A stretch of 64,000 nt of DNA from Reinekea sp. G2M2-21 (GTDB lineage: Bacteria; Pseudomonadota; Gammaproteobacteria; Pseudomonadales; Natronospirillaceae), in the NCBI RefSeq assembly GCF_015687175.1, contig NZ_JADPQG010000003.1, forward strand, positions 596,260 through 660,259, given 5' to 3'. The notes below the pieces were generated by a model. It had not been told where the DNA came from, did no database searches, and saw only the letters and a program-made list of their open reading frames with translations. Positions 49,383-57,826 of this stretch are shown here, one piece after another. How positions within the stretch are numbered: the stretch's first letter is position 1; each line of letters opens with the position of its first letter. The position numbers and the translations under genes were made by a program.

Positions 49383-50753
49383 ATGACCATTAATATAGCT
49401 ACTGATGAGGCTGAAGCGTTTTTAGCCCAGTACCCAAATGTCACCACTATCGAGCTGCTCATCTGCGATCTCAACGGCGTGCTCAGAGGAAAACGCATTG
49501 AGCGTGAATTGTTGCTGAAAATCTTCAGCGCTGGCTTTTATTTGCCCGGATCGGTTATGTCGCTGGATGCGGCCGGCAGCACCGTTGAAGAAGCCGGTCT
49601 AGGGATGCACCAAGGAGACCGCGATTACCCCTGTTTTCCAATTCCGGGGACGCTGTCTTTAGTGCCCTGGCATGAAGATGGCGACCGAGCACAGGTACTG
49701 TGCACCATGTACGATGATAATGAAGAAGGCTTCTTTGCTGACCCCCGACAGGTTCTGGTCAGAGCCATTCAGAAATTCGAAGCTCTGGGATGCACACCGG
49801 GTATCGCCGTTGAATTGGAGTTTTACCTCATTGATCGGCAACGTACAGATACCGGTGCGATTCAACCACCCCTGATTCCTGGAACAGATCGACGCATGAC
49901 ATCCTGCCAGGTCTATTCGATGGACGATCTGGACGACTATGACTTTTTCATCCGTGACATCCTGGAAACCGCCAAAATACAGGGGATTCCCGCGGACACG
50001 GTCATCGCAGAATACGCGCCGGGCCAGTTCGAAGTAAACCTGAACTACGGTAACGATATCCTCGAGGCGGTCGATAACGCCGTTTTGCTGAAGCGACTGA
50101 TCGCCAGCGTCGCTAAAAAATACGATATGGAGGCGACCTTTATGGCCAAGCCCTATATCGATCAAGCGGGCAGCGGCATGCATTTACACCTGAGTCTGAT
50201 GAAGGATGGTGAGAATATCTTCGCCGCAGACGATCCCACACAAAACCCCATGTTGCGTTGGGCGATCGGTGGTCTGATTGATTTGGCTGACGCCACACAG
50301 GCGTTTCTGACACCGTCGATAAACAGCTTTCGACGTTTGGCTCCGTCGGCGTTTGCGCCAACATCAAAAACCTGGGGTTACGATAACCGCACCGTCGCGC
50401 TGCGCATTCCATCCGGCAGTATGGAATCAACCCGTATCGAACACCGGTTATCTGGTGCAGACACCAATCCATACCTGGGAACAGCCGTGTTGTTGGCCGG
50501 TGTCACCGAAGGTATTTTGAATAAGATTGAGCCACCAGCACCTATTGAAGGCAATTCCTACGATCAGGAGCATCCAATGGTCGCGGACAACCAGCGTGAC
50601 GCGTTGCGGGCAATGCTGGGCGACGAACGCGTCGTGGATTGGTTTACGCAAGACTTCATCGATGTCTATCAGACCTGCAAATGGTCTGAACTGCGGATGT
50701 TCGAAATGCAGATCACCCCCATGGAATATGAACTGCTATTACCTTACCTCTGA
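49383..50753 (+). CDS. puuA2: gamma-glutamylpolyamine synthetase (PuuA/PauA type, copy 2)
   Basis: 456 residues of the glutamine-synthetase family. IAVELEFYLID (about 140-150), FMAKPYIDQAGSGMHLHLSL (about 254-273) and NSFRRLAPSAFAPTSKTWGYDNRTVALRIP are conserved. Sequence is clearly diverged from copy 1 (N-terminus and the ELEFYL region differ), so it probably prefers another amine; Pseudomonas has several such PauA paralogues. Transcribed divergently from puuD-puuA with a candidate operator between. Confidence 0.87.
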   Translation: MTINIATDEAEAFLAQYPNVTTIELLICDLNGVLRGKRIERELLLKIFSAGFYLPGSVMSLDAAGSTVEEAGLGMHQGDRDYPCFPIPGTLSLVPWHEDGDRAQVLCTMYDDNEEGFFADPRQVLVRAIQKFEALGCTPGIAVELEFYLIDRQRTDTGAIQPPLIPGTDRRMTSCQVYSMDDLDDYDFFIRDILETAKIQGIPADTVIAEYAPGQFEVNLNYGNDILEAVDNAVLLKRLIASVAKKYDMEATFMAKPYIDQAGSGMHLHLSLMKDGENIFAADDPTQNPMLRWAIGGLIDLADATQAFLTPSINSFRRLAPSAFAPTSKTWGYDNRTVALRIPSGSMESTRIEHRLSGADTNPYLGTAVLLAGVTEGILNKIEPPAPIEGNSYDQEHPMVADNQRDALRAMLGDERVVDWFTQDFIDVYQTCKWSELRMFEMQITPMEYELLLPYL

Positions 50754-50779
50754 GACACACAATTAACGGAACAGATACC

Positions 50780-50804
50780 AAGGGCTGCGCATTGCAGCCC
50801 TTTT
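50780..50804 (+). terminator. terminator of puuA copy 2
   Basis: AAGGGCTGC-GCATT-GCAGCCCTTTT: nine base pairs and a T4 run, 27 bases after the stop codon. Confidence 0.85.
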
Positions 50805-50854
50805 GCATTTACCCGTACACCCACTTCATTTGCCGGAGGACAGACGGCACTCAT

Positions 50855-51343
50855 GCAGGACTGCATATGATGGCGAAACAAGGAACCTGTTGAAGGCGCC
50901 AGCCTTGAGGCTGACGCGTTTTTTGATGTTGGGATTATCGGTGCCGGCTTTACCGGACTATAGACAGCGTATTTTTTGCAGCAGTTACGTCCGCACGAGC
51001 GATGAGGCGCCGTTTCAGTCCCTTTGCGAGCTACGATGCCGAATCCGGTTTTGTGACGGCGGGCGACTATGGCGGAGAAGATGTGGGTGCAAGCCATCTA
51101 TATGGTCAGACCCTGGCGGAATTAATCGCAGAAGAAAGTTCGGTAAGAGTCCAACACCCCTGGGTTTGCCGGCAGAGTCTTAGCGAGTTGCGAAATTGGG
51201 AGCCGGAACCGCTTCCCTGGCTGGCATACAAGGTCATTGGCAATGTTTTCCGCTGGGAAGACTATCTGTGCCATGCCAATAAGGCACACTGGTTACAGAC
51301 CGTCACGACCGGGTTAAGCCAACAGCTAGAGCAATTGCAGTAA
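50855..51343 (+). pseudogene. decayed FAD-dependent oxidoreductase
   Basis: Frames join to give an N-terminal FAD-binding start (ASLEADAFFDVGIIGAGFTGL, then TAG at about 50958 and TAYFLQQLRPHER followed by TGA) and, after a shift, a C-terminal piece FVTAGDYGGEDVGASHLYGQT...WEPEPLPWLAYKVIGNVFRWEDY (51040-51270). The central part of about 300 codons of a normal 430-460 residue DAO-type oxidase is missing. At least one in-frame stop, one frameshift and one deletion are present. A different subfamily from the three intact PuuB copies. Confidence 0.75.
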
Positions 51344-51353
51344 GCGAAGAAAA

Positions 51354-51374
51354 CCAACTGCGCTAGTCAGTTGG
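51354..51374. terminator. hairpin CCAACTG/CAGTTGG after the pseudogene
   Basis: Seven perfect base pairs around CGCTAGT. No T-run; it may once have ended the oxidoreductase gene. Confidence 0.4.
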
Positions 51375-51462
51375 CTCTGTTCGAGGGCTCCTCCAGCCCG
51401 TTCAGCAAATAAATTTCGGACGGGACTCAAGCCGCATTCCTGTTCATTCGGCTATGCCGCGA

Positions 51463-52749
51463 TCAGATTCCTAACTTATCACGCAGGCCATAATAGACCG
51501 CGCCAACTGCCGTGTAAGGCACGCGGAACAAGCGCCCTCCGGGGAATGGGAAATGTTTTAATTGTCCGAAAGCGTCAAAACGTTCTGCATGGCCTTTCAT
51601 CGCCTCGGCGACCAATCGTCCGGCCAAGTGGGTGGTGGTGACACCATGACCACTGTAGCCTTGCACGTAATAGATCGATGGTGTTAACCGACCGAACTGC
51701 GGCAAGCGACTCATGGTTAACAGAAAATCCCCGCCCCAGGCGTAATCAAATTTTACGCCCCTCAATTGAGGAAACGTGTTTTCCAGATGACCTCGGATAA
51801 AATTCTCGATCGAGGCCGGGTCGCCACCACCGTAAGTCACGCCGCCGCCATAGAGCAAACGGTTGTCCCCGGTAACCCGGTAATAGTCGAGTTTGTAATT
51901 GCAGTCTTCCACACAATGGCCATTGGGTATCAGCGACTCAGCGACATCGTCTGGCAACACTTCAGTCGTCACGATTTGAGTGCCACAGGGCATCGACTTC
52001 GCGGCCAGTTCAGGAATCAATCCGCTCATATAGGCGTTGCCCGCCATCAATACATATTTAGCGGTCACTTGCCCATGCGCCGTTTTCACGACCGGGGCGT
52101 CTGTTCGGACAACTTCCGTTACTTTCGAGTCTTCGTACACCACACCACCTAAGCTCTCGAACGCTGCGACTTCGCCCAACAACAGATTCAACGGATGAAT
52201 ATGAGCGCCGGTGTGATCCAGCAAACCACCAACGTAAACATTGGAATTAATCTGCTCACGAATCCCATCCTGATTCAAGAGTTCCAGACCGGTGTGGCCA
52301 TAGCGTTCCCACAACGCTTTCTGTTCGGTCAATTCAAGCATCTGTTTTTTATTGAATGCGGCGAAGATGCCACCCGGCTTGTAGTCGCAATCGATATTGT
52401 ACTTCTCGATACGTTCACGAATAATGTTGCCACCTTCAAACGCCATATCGCCAAGCGCTTTACCCAGCTCGGCGCCGTAGTTTCGTTCAATGGTGTCTAT
52501 GTCACGACTGTAACTGTTCACCAACTGTCCACCGTTGCGCCCGCTGGCACCGAAACCGATTCGCGCTGCTTCGAGTACAACCACTTTGAATCCCGCTTCC
52601 GCGAGATGCAATGCACTGGAAATGCCGGTAAACCCAGCCCCCACAATACAGACGTCGGCTTCAATATGATCTTGCAAACTCGGCCGATCGTTTTCGTCAT
52701 GCCGCGTGGCGGCATAGTATGAACCGGTATGAGGAGTACGTTCTGTCAT
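51463..52749 (-). CDS. puuB2: gamma-glutamylpolyamine oxidase-like FAD oxidoreductase (copy 2)
   Basis: 428 residues, DAO fold. SYYAATRHDENDRPSL start, VGAGFTGISSALHLAEAGF (about 36-54), FGASGRNGGQLV, and GYSGHGVTTTHLAG (about 370). The last gene of a minus-strand operon aminotransferase-dehydrogenase-cupin-oxidase; the 3-base gap to the cupin gene shows tight coupling. The company of a beta-alanine-type aminotransferase and semialdehyde dehydrogenase suggests that it handles glutamylated diaminopropane or a related amine rather than putrescine, by inference. Confidence 0.85.
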   Translation of the reverse strand: MTERTPHTGSYYAATRHDENDRPSLQDHIEADVCIVGAGFTGISSALHLAEAGFKVVVLEAARIGFGASGRNGGQLVNSYSRDIDTIERNYGAELGKALGDMAFEGGNIIRERIEKYNIDCDYKPGGIFAAFNKKQMLELTEQKALWERYGHTGLELLNQDGIREQINSNVYVGGLLDHTGAHIHPLNLLLGEVAAFESLGGVVYEDSKVTEVVRTDAPVVKTAHGQVTAKYVLMAGNAYMSGLIPELAAKSMPCGTQIVTTEVLPDDVAESLIPNGHCVEDCNYKLDYYRVTGDNRLLYGGGVTYGGGDPASIENFIRGHLENTFPQLRGVKFDYAWGGDFLLTMSRLPQFGRLTPSIYYVQGYSGHGVTTTHLAGRLVAEAMKGHAERFDAFGQLKHFPFPGGRLFRVPYTAVGAVYYGLRDKLGI

Positions 52750-52752
52750 GCC

Positions 52753-53112
52753 TTATGCCTCGTATACGACGTATATTTTTTTGCAGTAGTTCGGTACGGT
52801 CCACGTACCCTGGAACCCAGCCGGAATCACAAACTGATCACCAGCTTTCACTGATTTTTGCTCACCCAGTGCATCGGTGATCAACGATTCACCTTCCAGA
52901 ATAAGACAGAACTCATCTTCGGTGTAATTGATTTTCCATTCGCCCGCTTGCGAGTCCCAGATACCAGAATGAAACTTGGCATCCGTGGAGGAATAGTTGT
53001 TCCAAATGGATTGTCGCGGCTGCCCACTGACGATTTTTTCCGGAGCCGGTAAAAATATTTCTGGCGCAACACCTTCAGTGGTGAGTGTCACAATGTCTGA
53101 TGTGGCTTTCAT
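52753..53112 (-). CDS. small single-cupin protein
   Basis: 119 residues with one cupin core: AGEWKINYTEDEFCLILEGE (about 55-74) and KAGDQFVIPAGFQGTWTVP (about 88-106), of the Cupin_3/DUF861 group that includes EutQ-like and ureidoglycine-hydrolase-like proteins. Function unknown. Similar small cupins often accompany polyamine/beta-alanine catabolic operons. The gap of 70 bases to the dehydrogenase gene upstream holds nothing distinctive. Confidence 0.8.
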   Translation of the reverse strand: MKATSDIVTLTTEGVAPEIFLPAPEKIVSGQPRQSIWNNYSSTDAKFHSGIWDSQAGEWKINYTEDEFCLILEGESLITDALGEQKSVKAGDQFVIPAGFQGTWTVPNYCKKIYVVYEA

Positions 53113-53182
53113 ATAGGATTCCGATGCAAAAGAAGTGCAACAACGTTCCGTGGCACTTCGGTTTCATGAACAAACGTGGGAA

Positions 53183-54670
53183 TTATTTCATGGTTGGCAT
53201 GACAAACTCAGCCGCCATATCCCCTTCCGGCCAACGGGCGGTGATGGCTTTACGCTTGGTGTAAAACTTAACCCCTTCAGGTCCGTGCATGTGATGCCCG
53301 CCAAACAGGGAGCGTTTCCAGCCACCAAAAGAATGGAATGCCATAGGTACCGGAATCGGCACGTTAACACCCACCATGCCCACTTGAATATCGTGTGTGA
53401 ACTTGCGGGCGACTGCGCCGCTGCGGGTAAAAATGGAGGTTCCGTTTCCGTATTCATGATCGTTGATTAACTTGGCCGCGGTCGCGTAATCGTCGACGCG
53501 AACCACGCACAAAACCGGTCCGAATATCTCATCTGTGTAAATCGTCATGTCCGGCGTGACATGGTCGAACAAACAGCCGTCCAGAAAGTAACCCTGTTCG
53601 CCACCTTCGACCTGAATATCTCGACCATCGACCACCAGCTTAGCGCCTTCGGCAACACCAGCTGCGACATAACCAGTCACTTTCGCAAGATGTTCTTTAC
53701 TGATCAACGGCCCCATATCCAGACCCAACTCGGCACCGTTTCCAATTTTCAGATTACGTGCTTTATCCGCTAATTTTTCCACCAGACTGTCGGCTATATC
53801 ACCGACCGCGACAGCCACTGAAATTGCCATGCAACGCTCTCCGGCCGAACCATAGGCAGCACCGGTTAGGGCATTGACGGCGGCATCCAGGTCTGCATCC
53901 GGCATCACAATCATGTGGTTTTTTGCGCCACCCAAGGCCTGTACACGCTTGCCGGCTGCACTGGCCGTGGTATAGATGTATTCGGCAATCGGCGTTGAAC
54001 CGACAAAGCTGACGGCCTGAATATCTTTATGCGTCAGCAGTACATCAACTGCTTCTTTGTCGCCGTTGACAACATTAAAAACGCCATCCGGCAAACCGCA
54101 TTCTTTTAACCATTGGGCGATCACAATAGACGCCGTTGGATTTTTTTCCGACGGTTTCAGAATGAACGTGTTACCACAGGCAAGAGCGACCGGCCACATC
54201 CACATCGGTACCATGGCTGGGAAATTGAAAGGCGTAATTCCTGCGACAACCCCGAGCGCCTGATTCACGGAATAGGCATCGACTCCGGTTCCGACCTGCT
54301 CGGTGATTTCGCCCTTCAGGATAGAAGGTGCACCACAGGCAAATTCAACCACTTCCATACCACGGATAATTTCACCCTTGGCATCTTCAAATACTTTACC
54401 GTGTTCAGCACTGACGATTCGAGCCAGCTCATCGATGCGCTCTTCCAGCATCATTTTAAAACGAAACAAAACACGTGCGCGATTCAGTGCACTGGTGTTA
54501 GACCAAGCCGGGAACGCGGCTTTTGCGGACTGGATAGCTGCTTCGACTTCCGTTACTGAGGCAAGCGACACCGATGCCGTCTGCGTACCAAGTGCAGGAT
54601 TAAAAACGGCCGAGCTGCGGGCACTGGCGTTGGTTGTTTCGCCATTGATAAAGTGTGTAATCTGTTTCAT
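53183..54670 (-). CDS. mmsA: CoA-acylating (methyl)malonate-semialdehyde dehydrogenase
   Basis: 495 residues of the ALDH family. Catalytic Cys in [14 protein letters not shown] (about residue 285), N-terminal [15 protein letters not shown], and [26 protein letters not shown]. MmsA/BauC-type enzymes turn malonate or methylmalonate semialdehyde into acetyl- or propionyl-CoA. Downstream of an omega-aminotransferase, so malonate semialdehyde from beta-alanine is the likely substrate here. 42 bases separate the two genes. Confidence 0.9.
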   Translation of the reverse strand: MKQITHFINGETTNASARSSAVFNPALGTQTASVSLASVTEVEAAIQSAKAAFPAWSNTSALNRARVLFRFKMMLEERIDELARIVSAEHGKVFEDAKGEIIRGMEVVEFACGAPSILKGEITEQVGTGVDAYSVNQALGVVAGITPFNFPAMVPMWMWPVALACGNTFILKPSEKNPTASIVIAQWLKECGLPDGVFNVVNGDKEAVDVLLTHKDIQAVSFVGSTPIAEYIYTTASAAGKRVQALGGAKNHMIVMPDADLDAAVNALTGAAYGSAGERCMAISVAVAVGDIADSLVEKLADKARNLKIGNGAELGLDMGPLISKEHLAKVTGYVAAGVAEGAKLVVDGRDIQVEGGEQGYFLDGCLFDHVTPDMTIYTDEIFGPVLCVVRVDDYATAAKLINDHEYGNGTSIFTRSGAVARKFTHDIQVGMVGVNVPIPVPMAFHSFGGWKRSLFGGHHMHGPEGVKFYTKRKAITARWPEGDMAAEFVMPTMK

Positions 54671-54712
54671 GGTTCACCTTTGCTCCGCCTGCTGCGGAGT
54701 GATTCAAGTCTG

Positions 54713-56029
54713 TTAGTAAAGCGTTTTTATGGCGTTGCGCAACGCGCCCATCAACTCATCGATGTGTTCTTTTTCCACGATCAGTGGTGGCGACATGGCC
54801 AATATGTCCATCGTATAACGCACCATGGCGTTGCCTTGCCAGAAGCAATGTTCGAACACCTGATAACCCCTGGCTCCCGCCTTGTCACCGGGATGAAACT
54901 CAATCGCACCGACCAGACCGTAATTACGAATATCTTTGATGACATCAAACTCCCGTAAACTGTGTAACTGTTCCTGCCAATAAGCGCCAAGTTGATCCGC
55001 CTTGGCGAACAGGTTTTCCTGCTCATAGATATCCAATGTTGCCAACCCAGCGGCCGCAGCGACCGGATGTCCGGAATAGGTGTAACCATGGAACAGCTCA
55101 ATCATCTCTTCCGGTCCAGTCATAAACGTGTCGTGAATGTCATTGGCGACAAACACAGCACCCATAGGAATGGCGCCGTTGGTCAGTCCTTTCGCGGAGG
55201 TAATGATGTCTGGTGTAATGCCAAAATGTGTCGCGGCGAAAGCACCACCAATGCGCCCGTAGCCGGTAATCACTTCATCGAAGATCAACAGAATGCCGTG
55301 TTTTCGGGTGATATCCCGCAACCGTTGCAGGTAGCCTTGAGGGGGAATCCAGACGCCACCCGAACCCGCAATGGGCTCCACAATAACGGCAGCAATGGTT
55401 TCCGCACCATGCAATGCCACCATGGCCTCCAATTCGTCAGCCAGCTCAGCCCCTTGGGTTGGCATGCCTTGGGTAAATTCGGTACCGGGTGTCCAGGCAT
55501 GCTTCAGATGATCCACCCCGGTTAACAGAGAACCGAATGCGCGCCGGTTATTCACCAAACCACCAACAGAGATACCACCGAAACCGGTACCGTGATAACC
55601 CTTTTCCCGGCCGATTAACCGAGTACGACCACTGTCCCCTTTGGCTTTGTGATAGGCCAAAGCGATTTTCAACGCGGTATCCACCGATTCCGACCCGGAA
55701 TTACAGAAAAACACGTGATCCATACCGTCAGGGGTGTACTGAGTTAACCGCTCCGCCAGTTCAAAGGCCATCGGGTGACCCAGTTGGAAAGTCGGTGCAA
55801 AATCGAGGTTCGCAATCTGTTTACTGACCGCGTCGGAGATCTGCGTACGTCCATGACCCGCATTGACACACCAGAGCCCTGCCGTACCATCCAAAATCGG
55901 ACGACCATCATCACTGCGATAGTACATACCCTCCGCTGAGACAAACATCCGCGGTTTGGCTTTAAATTGTCGATTCGCCGTGAACGGCATCCAAAAGGCG
56001 TCCAGATTGTTCGTGTCTGACGTGCTCAT
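54713..56029 (-). CDS. bauA: beta-alanine/omega-amino acid-pyruvate aminotransferase
   Basis: 438 residues, class III PLP aminotransferase. PLP lysine in ITSAKGLTNGAIPMGA (about residue 285), FDEVITGYGRIG (about 255-266), and the N-terminal LDAFWMPFTANRQFKAKPR typical of beta-alanine-pyruvate aminotransferases. It would also accept GABA or other omega-amines; no dedicated gabT is in the window. First gene of the minus operon. Shares the 238-base divergent promoter region with the aldehyde dehydrogenase gene. Confidence 0.85.
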   Translation of the reverse strand: MSTSDTNNLDAFWMPFTANRQFKAKPRMFVSAEGMYYRSDDGRPILDGTAGLWCVNAGHGRTQISDAVSKQIANLDFAPTFQLGHPMAFELAERLTQYTPDGMDHVFFCNSGSESVDTALKIALAYHKAKGDSGRTRLIGREKGYHGTGFGGISVGGLVNNRRAFGSLLTGVDHLKHAWTPGTEFTQGMPTQGAELADELEAMVALHGAETIAAVIVEPIAGSGGVWIPPQGYLQRLRDITRKHGILLIFDEVITGYGRIGGAFAATHFGITPDIITSAKGLTNGAIPMGAVFVANDIHDTFMTGPEEMIELFHGYTYSGHPVAAAAGLATLDIYEQENLFAKADQLGAYWQEQLHSLREFDVIKDIRNYGLVGAIEFHPGDKAGARGYQVFEHCFWQGNAMVRYTMDILAMSPPLIVEKEHIDELMGALRNAIKTLY

Positions 56030-56048
56030 GATTCACACCTTGTGTTTT

Positions 56049-56060
56049 TTATTTTGAACA
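56049..56060. promoter_or_regulatory. candidate PuuR operator TTATTTTGAACA before the aminotransferase operon
   Basis: Same A/T block plus TGAACA as at 49013-49024, here 20-31 bases upstream of the aminotransferase start. Confidence 0.45.
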
Positions 56061-56184
56061 GTTTTGGCGAGTGTATGTCAACTAAATAAAACATCAACCC
56101 TAAATGGCCTTCTTGTGTAAAAAAATCTGAATTTAACGGCCATCACAGTGGTAGTTCTGGCTGGATTTAGGCTAATTCAGCCAA

Positions 56185-56201
56185 ATTGTGTTCAAAATAT
56201 T
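56185..56201. promoter_or_regulatory. candidate PuuR operator before puuC
   Basis: ATTGTGTTCAAAATATT, complement AATATTTTGAACACAAT. Eleven of its bases (ATTGTGTTCAA) are identical to the site at 49208-49218. It lies 67-83 bases before puuC. Confidence 0.5.
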
Positions 56202-56267
56202 GAATTTCCTACCCAAGGTGCAGTATGTTGGACGGCAACTTTTTAGCCGATCAGAGCGATTTAAATC

Positions 56268-57764
56268 ATGGCAAATCTGCACACCCTTGAACATTGGCAA
56301 CAGTTAGCCAGCGAACTCTCCCCAGAAGGCCGGGCATTTATCGGCGGCGCCTATATCGATGCACTCGATAAAGACACGTTTGACTGCATATCTCCGGTAG
56401 ACAACCGCACCATCGCCAAAGTCGCCTCCTGTAAAGCTGACGATGTCGATCAGGCGGTTAAGGTTGCCCGCGCGGCGTTTGAATCTGGGATCTGGCGAGA
56501 CCTGCCACCTGCCAAGCGCAAAACCATACTGTTAGCCTTTGCTGACCTGATTGAGACACATGCCGACGAATTAGCGCTGCTGGAAACTCTGGATATGGGT
56601 AAACCTATTGGCGATTCCCGCACGGTAGATATTAATGGCACCGTTCGAGCTTTACGCTGGACCGCCGAAGCTGTTGATAAGATTTACGACGAAATTGCGC
56701 CAACCGGTCCTGATGAACTGGGTCTGGTTACTCGCGAAGCTGTCGGTGTCGTCGCGGCTATCGTGCCATGGAACTTCCCCATGATCATGGCAGCCTGGAA
56801 ATTTGCGCCGGCGCTGGCCATGGGCAACTCGATGATTTTAAAACCGTCTGAAAAGTCACCACTTACCGCTATCCGTCTTGCTCAGCTGGCCAGCGACGCA
56901 GGCATACCCGATGGAGTATTCAATGTATTGCCAGGGTACGGCCATACGGCAGGTGCGGCATTGGCGCTGCATATGGATGTCGACACTTTGGTGTTCACCG
57001 GCTCTACCGGCATTGCCAAACAGTTGATGATTTACTCTGGTCAATCTAACATGAAACGAGTCTGGACCGAAGCCGGCGGTAAATCAGCCAACGTGGTTTT
57101 CGCAGACGCACCGGACCTGGACAAAGCAGCGGCTGAAGCTGCCAGCGCCATTTGTTACAACACCGGTGAAGTCTGTACGGCCGGTTCACGACTGTTGGTT
57201 GAAGACAGCATAGCCGATGAATTTATGGCGAAGGTGCGCGCCTCGGTCATCGACTGGCGCCCGGGTAACCCACTTGACCCAAACACCAACGTCGGCGCGA
57301 TTGTCGATGAAGGCCAGCTGATCCGCGTGCTCGACTATATCGAAAAAGGAAAATCCGAAGGTGCCAGCCTCACCGTCGGAGGCGAACGGGTAACGCCTGT
57401 AGACGGGGGATTGTTTGTGCAACCCACCGTATTCGAAAACGTCGACAACCGTATGGCAATTGCGCAGGAAGAAATTTTTGGTCCTGTGCTGTCGGTTATC
57501 CGATTCAAAACAGAGGAAGAAGCTCTGGCCATCGCGAACGATTCGATCTACGGATTGGCTGCGGGCGTCTGGACCGGCAATCTGAGCCGGGCACACCGTT
57601 TTGCTCGAGGTCTGCGCGCAGGCTCAGTCTGGGTCAACCAATATGATGGCGGTGACATGACCGCCCCGTTTGGTGGCTTTAAGCAATCGGGTAACGGTCG
57701 CGACAAGTCGCTGCATGCATTTGACAAGTACAGCGAACTGAAAGCGACTTGGATCAAACTCTGA
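56268..57764 (+). CDS. puuC: gamma-glutamyl-gamma-aminobutyraldehyde dehydrogenase PuuC
   Basis: 498 residues, ALDH family with LAT-type N-terminus (LASELSPEGRAFIGGAYIDAL). Catalytic Cys in YNTGEVCTAGSRLLVED (about 302), Glu in WTEAGGKSANVVF (about 268), GSTGIAKQLM NAD motif (about 245). Oxidises the aldehyde produced by PuuB to gamma-glutamyl-GABA. Followed 62 bases later by PuuB copy 3 on the same strand; both appear to be one operon. Confidence 0.9.
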   Translation: MANLHTLEHWQQLASELSPEGRAFIGGAYIDALDKDTFDCISPVDNRTIAKVASCKADDVDQAVKVARAAFESGIWRDLPPAKRKTILLAFADLIETHADELALLETLDMGKPIGDSRTVDINGTVRALRWTAEAVDKIYDEIAPTGPDELGLVTREAVGVVAAIVPWNFPMIMAAWKFAPALAMGNSMILKPSEKSPLTAIRLAQLASDAGIPDGVFNVLPGYGHTAGAALALHMDVDTLVFTGSTGIAKQLMIYSGQSNMKRVWTEAGGKSANVVFADAPDLDKAAAEAASAICYNTGEVCTAGSRLLVEDSIADEFMAKVRASVIDWRPGNPLDPNTNVGAIVDEGQLIRVLDYIEKGKSEGASLTVGGERVTPVDGGLFVQPTVFENVDNRMAIAQEEIFGPVLSVIRFKTEEEALAIANDSIYGLAAGVWTGNLSRAHRFARGLRAGSVWVNQYDGGDMTAPFGGFKQSGNGRDKSLHAFDKYSELKATWIKL

Positions 57765-57826
57765 TCTGACTTTTTCGCCGCAATCATCGTTGCGGCTCAA
57801 ACCCATTCTCAGCTCTCGAGGTTGTC

